From: Elusimicrobiota bacterium
GTDB taxonomy: Bacteria; Elusimicrobiota; Elusimicrobia; UBA1565; UBA9628
Reading direction: 5' to 3'
DNA length: 8,035 nucleotides
NCBI GenBank assembly: GCA_023700845.1
Contig: JAMPYD010000070.1
Location: 1-8,035, forward strand
Shown in pieces: positions 1-5,512 of this stretch. Below the pieces are notes generated by a model. It was not told the DNA's origin. It made no database searches and was given only the letters and a program-made list of their open reading frames with translations. Each line of letters begins with the position of its first letter. The stretch's first letter is position 1. The translations under genes were made by a program, and so were the position numbers.

Positions 1-463
1 CGCGGCTGCCGCCTTCGTGGCTGGGCGCCGTGCGCAGGCGGAAGCCGCTGGCCGTGGCCATCACGTCGGTGACCGCGGTCGCCGGATCTATGCGCACGCC
101 TGCGCGACGGCACTCCTCGATCAGCATCGCCACGATCTGCTTGGAGGACTCGTCGCAAAATAGCTGCCCGAGCTCCTTCTCGTGGTATCCGATGCCGTGC
201 GCCTCGACCATCGCGATGAAGTCGGCGGGCCCGAAGCGGGACAGCGCGGACTTGGCGAAGTGACGGTTCTCCGAGACGAAGTTCTCCGCGCTCACCTCGC
301 GGTTCGTGAAGTTGCAGCGCCCGCCGCCGGAGATGATCAGCTTGCCCCCGGGCTTGGCCGCGTGGTCGAGGACGGCCACCTTGCGCCCGCGCCGGGCGGC
401 CGTCAGCGCGCACATCAGGCCCGCGCCGCCGGAGCCGAGGACCAGGGCGTCGAAGGCCCTCAC
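1..463 (-). CDS. HI0933/BaiN-family NAD(P)/FAD-dependent flavoprotein, N-terminal part (3' end cut by window edge)
   Basis: The 154 visible residues form the N-terminal half of a flavoprotein of the HI0933-like family (BaiN/YhiN type). A Rossmann dinucleotide-binding loop GSGGAG lies at residues 10-15, with an acidic residue (D33) at the end of the second beta strand where the FAD ribose is bound. The family hallmark GGKLIISGGGRCNFTN follows at residues 39-54. Such proteins are cytosolic FAD-dependent oxidoreductases; BaiN reduces bile-acid intermediates, but most members have no known substrate and none can be assigned here. The start is a GTG at 463-461 overlapping the TGA of the upstream hydrolase gene (GTGA, 4 bp). 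No Shine-Dalgarno is visible, so translation is probably coupled to that gene. The frame is open to base 1, so the gene continues outside the window. Family assignment is strong; substrate and role are unknown. Confidence 0.9.
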   Translation of the reverse strand, partial: MRAFDALVLGSGGAGLMCALTAARRGRKVAVLDHAAKPGGKLIISGGGRCNFTNREVSAENFVSENRHFAKSALSRFGPADFIAMVEAHGIGYHEKELGQLFCDESSKQIVAMLIEECRRAGVRIDPATAVTDVMATASGFRLRTAPSHEGGSR

Positions 464-1188
464 GTCTTGAGCCGTTCGTTCAGGTAGGACGTCAGCTCGC
501 CCCAGACCCGGGCCCGCTCGCCGGGGCTCATGTCCTCGAAGTGGAGGGTCAGGACCGAGTGCTTGGCGCCCGGAATCACGACCTCGCGGAAGCGCTCGCC
601 GAAGCCGTCGCGCAAAGTGTCGAAGCGCGCCGCGCGGCACAGGGAGTCGCCCGCGAAGCGTAGGCCGAGGACGGGGATGTTCTCCTCCTTGGAGCGCTTC
701 ACCGCGTTGTCCCACTCGGCCTCGGGGATGCCCAGGGCGGAGTCGCTATAGGAGGAAGAGGGCTGGCACAGGACCGGGGCGATCAGCTCCTTGTCCATCA
801 TCAGCGACAGCGCGAAGCGCCCGGTGAAGCACATGCCGATGGCGGCCACGCCCTTGCCGCCGCGCTCGGCGAAGGCCTTGCGCGCCAGCGCGCGCAGCCA
901 GTCGGCGGCGGGGCTCTTGCCGTGCGTGCTCAGCACGCTGAACTCCTTCCACACGCACGCCCACAGCACCGGCTTGACGCCGTAGTTCTTCATCGGCTCG
1001 CCGAACAGGAGGGGCATGTAAACCGTGAAGCCCTCGGCGGCGAGCTTGCGCCCCAGCTCGACGCACTCGGGGACCATGCCGGGCAATTCGTGGATGAGGA
1101 CGACGGCGGGGCCGGTGCCGGCGCGGTACACGGGCTTGGAGACGCCGCCGGCGGTGAAGTCGAAGCGCTCGTAGCCGGGCAGGTCCAT
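460..1188 (-). CDS. Dienelactone hydrolase family alpha/beta hydrolase
   Basis: This 242-residue protein has the length of the dienelactone hydrolase (DLH) family, cytosolic alpha/beta hydrolases with a cysteine nucleophile. The nucleophile elbow is GMCFTG with C120. The expected acid and base follow at D181 (in FAGDSLC) and H210 (in GAKHSV). E34 in the segment LIHELPG matches the glutamate that contacts the catalytic cysteine in classical DLH, so the active site looks intact. DLH enzymes open lactones such as dienelactone in aromatic degradation, but many homologues act on unknown esters or lactones; no aromatic-degradation genes are visible here. No signal peptide is seen. It heads an operon with the downstream flavoprotein, which overlaps it by 4 bp. 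The ATG at 1188 is chosen because the family N-terminus begins there and a -10 box lies only 5 nt upstream. A palindromic operator sits in its promoter, so the pair is probably inducible. Confidence 0.87.
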   Translation of the reverse strand: MDLPGYERFDFTAGGVSKPVYRAGTGPAVVLIHELPGMVPECVELGRKLAAEGFTVYMPLLFGEPMKNYGVKPVLWACVWKEFSVLSTHGKSPAADWLRALARKAFAERGGKGVAAIGMCFTGRFALSLMMDKELIAPVLCQPSSSYSDSALGIPEAEWDNAVKRSKEENIPVLGLRFAGDSLCRAARFDTLRDGFGERFREVVIPGAKHSVLTLHFEDMSPGERARVWGELTSYLNERLKT

Positions 1189-1193
1189 GAGCC

Positions 1194-1222
1194 AGTATAC
1201 AACTGACGGTACCGTCAGTCGA
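1194..1222 (-). promoter_or_regulatory. Predicted sigma70-like promoter of the hydrolase/flavoprotein operon
   Basis: Reading the minus strand, a -35-like TCGACT (1222-1217, 4 of 6 to TTGACA) is followed after 17 bp by TATACT (1199-1194, 5 of 6 to TATAAT). Counting 7 nt from the last base of the -10 puts +1 at about 1187-1188, which is the A of the ATG. The transcript would therefore be leaderless, and no Shine-Dalgarno is present. The spacer is filled by the 18-bp palindrome at 1202-1219. This is motif-based inference. Confidence 0.6.
1202..1219. promoter_or_regulatory. Perfect 18-bp palindrome, probable repressor operator
   Basis: ACTGACGGTACCGTCAGT is identical to its reverse complement over all 18 bases, with TGAC/GTCA half-sites. 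It lies almost exactly between the -10 and -35 boxes of the hydrolase promoter and overlaps the -35 box of the divergent alaS promoter by one base. The size, symmetry and placement are typical of operators for dimeric repressors of the TetR/AcrR type, which block RNA polymerase from the promoter spacer. No regulator gene is inside the window, so the binding family is inferred. The hydrolase operon is the likelier target because the site sits within its promoter core. Confidence 0.65.
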
Positions 1223-1246
1223 CCCCGCGGCGCGAAAAGCTATAAT
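1219..1246 (+). promoter_or_regulatory. Predicted alaS promoter
   Basis: A consensus TATAAT stands at 1241-1246. A weak -35-like TCGACC (1219-1224) lies 16 bp upstream and overlaps the -35 of the divergent hydrolase promoter through a shared GTCGAC. The predicted +1 is near 1253, about 3 nt before the alaS ATG at 1256. The leader is C-rich (catcccccc) with no Shine-Dalgarno, so alaS mRNA would be almost leaderless. Confidence 0.62.
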
Positions 1247-1255
1247 CATCCCCCC

Positions 1256-3844
1256 ATGAAGACCAGCTCCCAGCTCCGCTCCGGCTACCTCGATTTCTTC
1301 GTCAAGAACGGCCACACCCTCAAGGCCTCCGCGCCGATCATCCCCCAGGGCGACGCGACCTTGATGTTCAACTCCGCCGGCATGGTGCCGTTCAAGCCCT
1401 ACTACCTGGGGCTCAAGACCGACCTCAAGCGCGCGACGTCCTCCCAGAAGTGCTTCCGCACGACCGACATCGAGCGCGTCGGGACGACCTTGCGCCACAT
1501 GACGTTCTTCGAGATGCTGGGAAATTTTTCGTTCGGCGACTACTTCAAGCAGGAAGCCGTGTTCTGGGCCTGGGAGTACCTGACCAAGGACGTCGGCCTG
1601 GACCCCAAGCGCCTCTACCCCACCGTGTTCAAGGAGGACGACGAGGCCGTCGAGCTGTGGCGCAAGGTCGGCGCCCCCAACGCCGCCGTCCGCCTCGGCG
1701 AGGACACCAACTTCTGGAACATGGGACCGACCGGACCGTGCGGGCCGTGCTCCGAGATCTACTACGACCTCGGCCCCGAGTTCGCGACGGGCAAGGACGA
1801 CGTCGTCGGCGGCGACGGCGACCGCTACATCGAGATCTGGAACCTCGTGTTCACGGGCTTCGACCGCCAGCCCGACGGGAGCCTGAAGCCGCTGGCGCGG
1901 CCGTGCATCGACACCGGCATGGGCCTCGAGCGCCTCGCCTTCTGCGCGCAGGGCACCAAGTCCCCCTTCCACACCGACCTGTTCTCGCCGATCGTGTCTA
2001 AAGCAGCCGAGATCCTCGGAACAGACCCTCAAGATCCCAAGCACGCGCTGGGCTTCCGCGTCATCGCCGACCATGCGCGCGCCGCGACCATGCTGATGAG
2101 CGAGGGCGTCATCCCCTCGAACGTCGAGCGCGGCTACGTCCTGCGCCGCCTCGTGCGCCGCGCGGCGCGCTACGGCCAGCTGATGGGCTTCGACCGCCCG
2201 TTCCTGAACCTGCTCGTGCCCGAGGCGATCGAGATCTTCGCGCCCGGCTACCCGGAGCTGCGCGCGGCGTCCGAGCAGGTCCAGGCCGTGATGAAGACCG
2301 AGGAAGCCAAGTTCCTGGAGACCCTCCACGCCGGCGAGGCCGAGCTCGCGAAGGCGCTGCAGAAGTCGGGCAAGAACCTGTCGGGGGAGTCCGCGTTCCG
2401 CCTGTACGAGACCTTCGGCTTCCCCCTCGAGCTGACCAAGGAGATCTGCGCGTCGCAAGGCGTCGCCGTCGACGAGCCCGGCTTCAAGGCCGCCTCCGAG
2501 AAGGCCTCCGAGATCGCGCGCGCGTCGTGGAAGGGCTCGGGCGAGAACGACCTCGCGGCCATCGCCGCCGGCGCGCCGCGCACCGAGTTCGTCGGCTACG
2601 TCGCGCAGGAGTGCACGGCGACGGTCGTCGCCTCGTCCCCCGGGCTCGTCGTGCTCGACCGCACCCCGTTCTACGCCGAGGGCGGCGGCCAGGTCGGCGA
2701 CACCGGCGACCTGATCGCGGCCGACGGCTCGCGCGTGCTCGCGCGCGTGGCCGACACCCAGAAGCACGGCGGCGTGTTCGTGCACCTCGTCGAGATGGGC
2801 GCGCGCCTCCTCGTCGGCACCGAGCTCCGGGCGAAGGTGGACGCCGAGCGCCGCGCGCGCATCAAGCCCCACCACACCGCGACCCACCTGATGAACGAGG
2901 CGCTCAAGCGCGTGCTCGGCGCCGGCATTCGCCAGGCCGGCTCCTACGTCGGCCCCGACAAGCTGCGCTTCGACTTCACCTACCCGAAGGCGATCACGCC
3001 CGACGAGCTCGCGAAGATCGAGACGATCGTCAACGACGAGATCAAGGCCGCGCATCCCGTCGTCGCGCAGTGCCATCCCGTCTCCCGGGTCGCCGAGTTC
3101 GGCGCGACCACCTTGCTCGGCGAGGACTACGGCGCCGAGCCCCGCTTCCTGCTCATCGGGCCCAAGGCCTGGGCGGAGCCGAAGAACCGCTTCAGCCTCG
3201 AGCTGTGCGGCGGAGTGCATGTGGACAACACCGCCGAGATCCTCGCGTTCAAGATCGTCAAGGAGTCCTCCGCGTCCTCCGGCGTGCGCCGCATCGAGGC
3301 GCTCGCGGGCAAGGCCGTCGAGGAGCACGCCGCGGCCCAGCACGCGGCCAAGGCGAAGGCGCAGGCCGACCAGCTCGCGCGACAGGACGAGCTGATCGCC
3401 GCCATCGAGGCGCTCGGCGGCAAGGCGCCGGCCAAGATCGACTCCCTCAAGCAGCTCGAGCACGTCCTCTCCCAGCTCAAGGGCGCCAAGCTCGCCGCCC
3501 AGGCCGAGGCGGGCCGCAAGACGGTCGAAGTGAAGGGCGTCAAGCTCGTCCTTCAGCGCCTCGACGGGGCGGACCCCAAGTCGCTGCGCGGCCTGTCGGA
3601 CAAGATCAAGGCCGAGGTCGGCTCCGGCCTCGTGTTCCTCGCCGCGCCGGGCGAGGGCAAGCTCTCCTTCGTGCTCGCGGCCACGCCGGACATGGCGGGC
3701 AAGGGCGTGGACGCGGCGAAGATCGCCAAGGCCTTCGCCGCCGCGCACGGCGGATCGGCGGGCGGCCGCGCGGACTTCGCCCAGGGCGGGGCCGCGGACG
3801 GAGACTGGGACAAGACCGTGGAAAGCCTCACCGCGCTGCTCTAG
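1256..3844 (+). CDS. alaS: Alanine--tRNA ligase (AlaRS)
   Basis: Cytosolic enzyme that charges tRNA-Ala with alanine using ATP and clears mischarged Ser- and Gly-tRNA-Ala. The 862 residues match the usual full length (about 875). The class II catalytic domain occupies roughly residues 1-245, with RTTDIERVG (68-76), FFEMLGNFSFGDYF (84-97) and GPTGPCGPCSE (157-167). The tRNA-recognition domain follows, with ADHARAATMLMSEG (271-284) and NVERGYVLRRLVRR (289-302). The editing domain carries both halves of the zinc site, H540/H544 in HTATH and C651/H655 in CGGVH. A C-Ala region ends in GGSAGGRADFAQGG (832-845). The ATG at 1256 is preferred over an in-frame ATG at 1187, because the extra 23 residues are unlike the family and would read through the promoter and operator. 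A short run of atypical codons occurs at 1997-2036. The stop overlaps the Shine-Dalgarno of the next gene. Confidence 0.98.
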   Translation: MKTSSQLRSGYLDFFVKNGHTLKASAPIIPQGDATLMFNSAGMVPFKPYYLGLKTDLKRATSSQKCFRTTDIERVGTTLRHMTFFEMLGNFSFGDYFKQEAVFWAWEYLTKDVGLDPKRLYPTVFKEDDEAVELWRKVGAPNAAVRLGEDTNFWNMGPTGPCGPCSEIYYDLGPEFATGKDDVVGGDGDRYIEIWNLVFTGFDRQPDGSLKPLARPCIDTGMGLERLAFCAQGTKSPFHTDLFSPIVSKAAEILGTDPQDPKHALGFRVIADHARAATMLMSEGVIPSNVERGYVLRRLVRRAARYGQLMGFDRPFLNLLVPEAIEIFAPGYPELRAASEQVQAVMKTEEAKFLETLHAGEAELAKALQKSGKNLSGESAFRLYETFGFPLELTKEICASQGVAVDEPGFKAASEKASEIARASWKGSGENDLAAIAAGAPRTEFVGYVAQECTATVVASSPGLVVLDRTPFYAEGGGQVGDTGDLIAADGSRVLARVADTQKHGGVFVHLVEMGARLLVGTELRAKVDAERRARIKPHHTATHLMNEALKRVLGAGIRQAGSYVGPDKLRFDFTYPKAITPDELAKIETIVNDEIKAAHPVVAQCHPVSRVAEFGATTLLGEDYGAEPRFLLIGPKAWAEPKNRFSLELCGGVHVDNTAEILAFKIVKESSASSGVRRIEALAGKAVEEHAAAQHAAKAKAQADQLARQDELIAAIEALGGKAPAKIDSLKQLEHVLSQLKGAKLAAQAEAGRKTVEVKGVKLVLQRLDGADPKSLRGLSDKIKAEVGSGLVFLAAPGEGKLSFVLAATPDMAGKGVDAAKIAKAFAAAHGGSAGGRADFAQGGAADGDWDKTVESLTALL

Positions 3845-3849
3845 GAGAG
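3843..3849 (+). promoter_or_regulatory. Shine-Dalgarno of the small beta-barrel gene, overlapping the alaS stop
   Basis: AGGAGAG begins inside the alaS TAG stop codon (3842-3844) and lies 5 nt (counted from AGGAG) before the ATG at 3853. It is the only strong Shine-Dalgarno next to a start in the window. It fixes the start of the small gene and shows that it is translated from the alaS transcript. Confidence 0.8.
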
Positions 3850-3852
3850 AAC

Positions 3853-4116
3853 ATGACCCTTTCGAACGACGTCGCCCGGCAGATCGACGAGGCCTTCGAC
3901 TTCCGCGGGCACGTGACGGTGAGCTTCGTCGACGGCAGGACGCTCGAGGGCTATCTGTTCAACCGCGAGCTCGCGCCGATGAAGGGCGAGGCCTACATCG
4001 AGGTGATCCCGAAGGACTCCGACGAGAGGCTGCGCTTTCCCGCCGCGTCGGTCAAGTCCGTGGCGATCACGGGCAAAGACTTCGCCTCGCCGTTCGTGCC
4101 GCCGCAGAAGCCCTAG
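3853..4116 (+). CDS. Small protein of probable Sm/SH3-like beta-barrel fold, co-transcribed with alaS
   Basis: An 87-residue cytosolic protein with no signal peptide or membrane segment. After a short N-terminal helix (about residues 1-16), the segment FRGHVTVSFVDGRTLEGYLFNRE (18-39 region) alternates strand-forming residues with a DGRT turn. It is followed by AYIEVIP (48-53 region), RLRFPAASVKSVAITG (59-74) and a proline-rich tail (FVPPQKP). This strand-turn-strand pattern resembles small Sm-like or SH3-like barrels, which often bind RNA or peptides; the fold is inferred from pattern, not from a recognised family name. It starts 8 nt after the alaS stop with a strong Shine-Dalgarno, so it is co-expressed with AlaRS and may have a translation-related role, which is speculation. 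Its TAG stop lies in the CTAG shared with the stop of the opposing gene. Codon use matches its neighbours. Confidence 0.82.
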   Translation: MTLSNDVARQIDEAFDFRGHVTVSFVDGRTLEGYLFNRELAPMKGEAYIEVIPKDSDERLRFPAASVKSVAITGKDFASPFVPPQKP

Positions 4117-4733
4117 CGGACGTTGCGCGTGGTCTCCGAGGCGGCCAAAGCGCCTCGGGACATGCGGGAGCCGACGCCGGGACGGGCCGCGGCCTCGGTT
4201 TGCGCGCGCGCCGCGGACTCCGCGGGAGCGGACGCCGCGAGGGCCGGGGAGTCGTAACCGCCGGGAGCCGCCGCGACCGACATCGACGCGGAGGTGGTCT
4301 GATCCCCCTTGCCGTAAACCGTGAAGTTCCGCAGCTCGCCCTTGAGGGAGCGCTTCCAGGTCTTGCCCGACGTCGGATCGGCGGGCGTGTCCGTGAACGC
4401 GGCCGCGGGGCGCTGCCCGGCCTTCTCCGGAGCCTGATAGACCGCCGCGACCTCGGCCGGCGGCTCCTCGTCGAAAACGGCGAGCATGCGGTCCTCGTGA
4501 ACCTTCTGCTCGACCGCCTGGGTGGGCACCTTGATCACCCGGGTCGCGTTCGGGGACTCGATGCCTTCCTGGGAGGTCTGCTTGTAGTGGCGCATCGTCT
4601 GCCACAGCGAGCCGCCGCCCGTCAGGTCCACGAAAACGGCGGCGTAGATTCCGAGCGCGACGAGGGCGTAGCCCGCGGCCGTCTCGAGCGCCTCGGAGAG
4701 GACGGTCAGCACCGGTTTCACTTTGGCGGTCAT
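4113..4733 (-). CDS. Single-pass membrane protein of unknown function with Ala-rich tail
   Basis: I do not recognise this 206-residue protein. A short N-terminal segment (MTAKVKPVLTVLSEALE) leads into one hydrophobic helix at about residues 18-36 (AAGYALVALGIYAAVFVDL), probably an uncleaved membrane anchor. A polar stretch follows (residues 40-110, many E, Q and K), then GKTWKRSLKGELRNFTVYGKGD (123-144 region), the best candidate for a folded or conserved element. The tail (about 150-200) is rich in Ala, Ser and Pro and looks disordered. The start is the ATG at 4733, just downstream of a TATACT box; a longer in-frame opening to 5258 only runs antisense to the frame of the ankyrin gene and is rejected. 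It lies 74 bp downstream of the ankyrin lipoprotein gene but seems to have its own promoter. Its TAG stop overlaps that of the convergent small gene. Coding status is supported by length, helix and promoter, not by homology. Confidence 0.75.
   Translation of the reverse strand: MTAKVKPVLTVLSEALETAAGYALVALGIYAAVFVDLTGGGSLWQTMRHYKQTSQEGIESPNATRVIKVPTQAVEQKVHEDRMLAVFDEEPPAEVAAVYQAPEKAGQRPAAAFTDTPADPTSGKTWKRSLKGELRNFTVYGKGDQTTSASMSVAAAPGGYDSPALAASAPAESAARAQTEAAARPGVGSRMSRGALAASETTRNVR
4136..4158. terminator. Perfect 8-bp GC-rich stem-loop at the convergent gene junction
   Basis: CCGAGGCG (4136-4143) and CGCCTCGG (4151-4158) form a perfect 8-bp stem around a 7-nt loop, GCCAAAG. It begins 20 nt past the stop of the plus-strand small gene and lies inside the last codons of the minus-strand gene, so a hairpin would form in either transcript. 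Neither side has a U tract, so it is not a canonical intrinsic terminator. It could be a pause or 3'-end-stabilising hairpin, or chance pairing in GC-rich coding DNA. Confidence 0.3.
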
Positions 4734-4739
4734 GCGCTC

Positions 4740-4768
4740 AGTATAAGCCCGGAGACGAGTATCCGCAA
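4740..4768 (-). promoter_or_regulatory. Predicted promoter of the single-pass membrane protein gene
   Basis: On the minus strand, a -35-like TTGCGG (4768-4763, 3 of 6) lies 17 bp from TATACT (4745-4740). The predicted +1 is about 4733, the A of the ATG, giving a leaderless transcript with no Shine-Dalgarno. It lies in the intergenic gap after the ankyrin gene, an AT-richer patch in an otherwise GC-rich window. Confidence 0.55.
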
Positions 4769-4807
4769 GGGGGCTTTGCCAACTTTTTACCGGGAAACAA
4801 AGGGTTT

Positions 4808-5458
4808 TTAGCGCGTACGGAGCAGGCGCGCCATGTCGTCGTAGCCGTTCTTCTCGGCCAGATCCGCCGCGGTCTTGCCGTCCGGGCCGCGGACGCCGGC
4901 CACGGCGCCCCGGGAGAGGAGGAGCGCGACGGTCTCCTCGTGGCCCTTCTTCGCGGCGAGCAGAAGCGGGGTGCGCCCGTCGGGATCGCGAGCCTCGAGG
5001 GCGGCGCCGCGGTCGAGCAGAAGGGCGGCCATGTCGGTCTGCCCCTTGAAGCACGCCCACATCAGCGCGTTCCAGCCGATGTCGTCGACGGCGCCGATGT
5101 TCGCGCCGGCGTCGAGCAGGGCGCCCACGCCCTTCCGGCTGCCCCAGCGCGCGGCGACGAGCAAGGCGGTGAGGCCCTTGCGGTCGCGGACCTCGAGGCG
5201 GGCGCCCCGCGCGACCAGCAGCTTCACGAGCGCGTCGTGATCCCGGACCGCCGCCCACATCAGCGGCGTCCAGGCGTCGCCGGGGTTGCGGGCCTCGATG
5301 TCCACGCCGGCGTCGAGATAGCGGACGACGGTCTTCGCGTCGCCGTTGCGCGCGGCCCGCAGGAGGCGCTCCTCGCGCGAGGCCGCGGTGTCCGCCTCCC
5401 CGCCGCAGGCCGCGGCGAGGGGCAGGAGAAGCAGGAGGAGCAAGGTGCGCGGACGCAT
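4808..5458 (-). CDS. Ankyrin-repeat lipoprotein
   Basis: This 216-residue protein starts with a lipoprotein signal peptide: MRPRT, a run of leucines, then the lipobox LAAAC with the lipidated cysteine at C18. It is followed by GGE, with no Asp at +2, so outer-membrane or surface placement is possible in a diderm cell. About six ankyrin units of 33 residues follow, from about residue 29 to the end, with recurring TPLMWAA, ALLVAAR, LLLDRGA and DPDGRTPLLLAA-type segments; the first and last are incomplete. Ankyrin stacks bind proteins; secreted bacterial forms are often periplasmic or envelope proteins without a known partner, and none is evident here. The ATG at 5458 is chosen over an in-frame ATG at 5500 because it begins the signal peptide directly and sits 7 nt after a TATACT box. 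It lies 54 bp downstream of the ABC-F gene. Confidence 0.92.
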   Translation of the reverse strand: MRPRTLLLLLLLPLAAACGGEADTAASREERLLRAARNGDAKTVVRYLDAGVDIEARNPGDAWTPLMWAAVRDHDALVKLLVARGARLEVRDRKGLTALLVAARWGSRKGVGALLDAGANIGAVDDIGWNALMWACFKGQTDMAALLLDRGAALEARDPDGRTPLLLAAKKGHEETVALLLSRGAVAGVRGPDGKTAADLAEKNGYDDMARLLRTR

Positions 5459-5465
5459 TATCGTA

Positions 5466-5493
5466 AGTATAGCCCCGCGCCCCCGGGGATCAA
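5466..5493 (-). promoter_or_regulatory. Predicted promoter of the ankyrin lipoprotein gene
   Basis: On the minus strand, TTGATC (5493-5488, 4 of 6 to TTGACA) is followed after 16 bp by TATACT (5471-5466). The predicted +1 is near 5459, one base before the ATG, with no Shine-Dalgarno. It lies between the ABC-F stop and the ankyrin start, so the gene can be transcribed independently. Confidence 0.58.
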
Positions 5494-5512
5494 TGACCAA
5501 ATGGTTACAGCG

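Noticed and set aside
1187..1255. An N-terminal extension of AlaRS from the in-frame ATG at 1187
   Set aside because: The extra 23 residues do not resemble AlaRS and cover the -10 box, operator and -35 region; the family N-terminus begins at the ATG at 1256.
746..3748. A 1000-codon open frame on the minus strand across alaS
   Set aside because: It is antisense to the well-supported alaS gene, has Arg/Ala/Gly/Leu-rich low-information sequence and results from the scarcity of stop codons in GC-rich DNA. It also runs into the hydrolase gene in another frame.
2527..4116. A 529-codon plus-strand frame that begins inside alaS and ends at the small gene's stop
   Set aside because: The upstream part is Arg-rich shadow sequence; only the last 87 codons from the ATG at 3853, preceded by a Shine-Dalgarno, are credible.
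4771..4807. A possible terminator after the ankyrin gene, with CTTTG and CAAAG arms and T/A tracts
   Set aside because: The stem is only 5 bp with a loop of about 20 nt and is AT-rich, so it is too weak to call.
4734..5258. An upstream extension of the membrane-protein frame into the ankyrin gene
   Set aside because: It is a different frame of the ankyrin coding region, Arg/Pro/Gly-rich, and bypasses a good promoter next to the ATG at 4733.
5481..5488. CCCCGGGG palindrome upstream of the ankyrin gene
   Set aside because: Short G/C palindromes are expected by chance at this GC content, and it has no loop or flanking symmetry.
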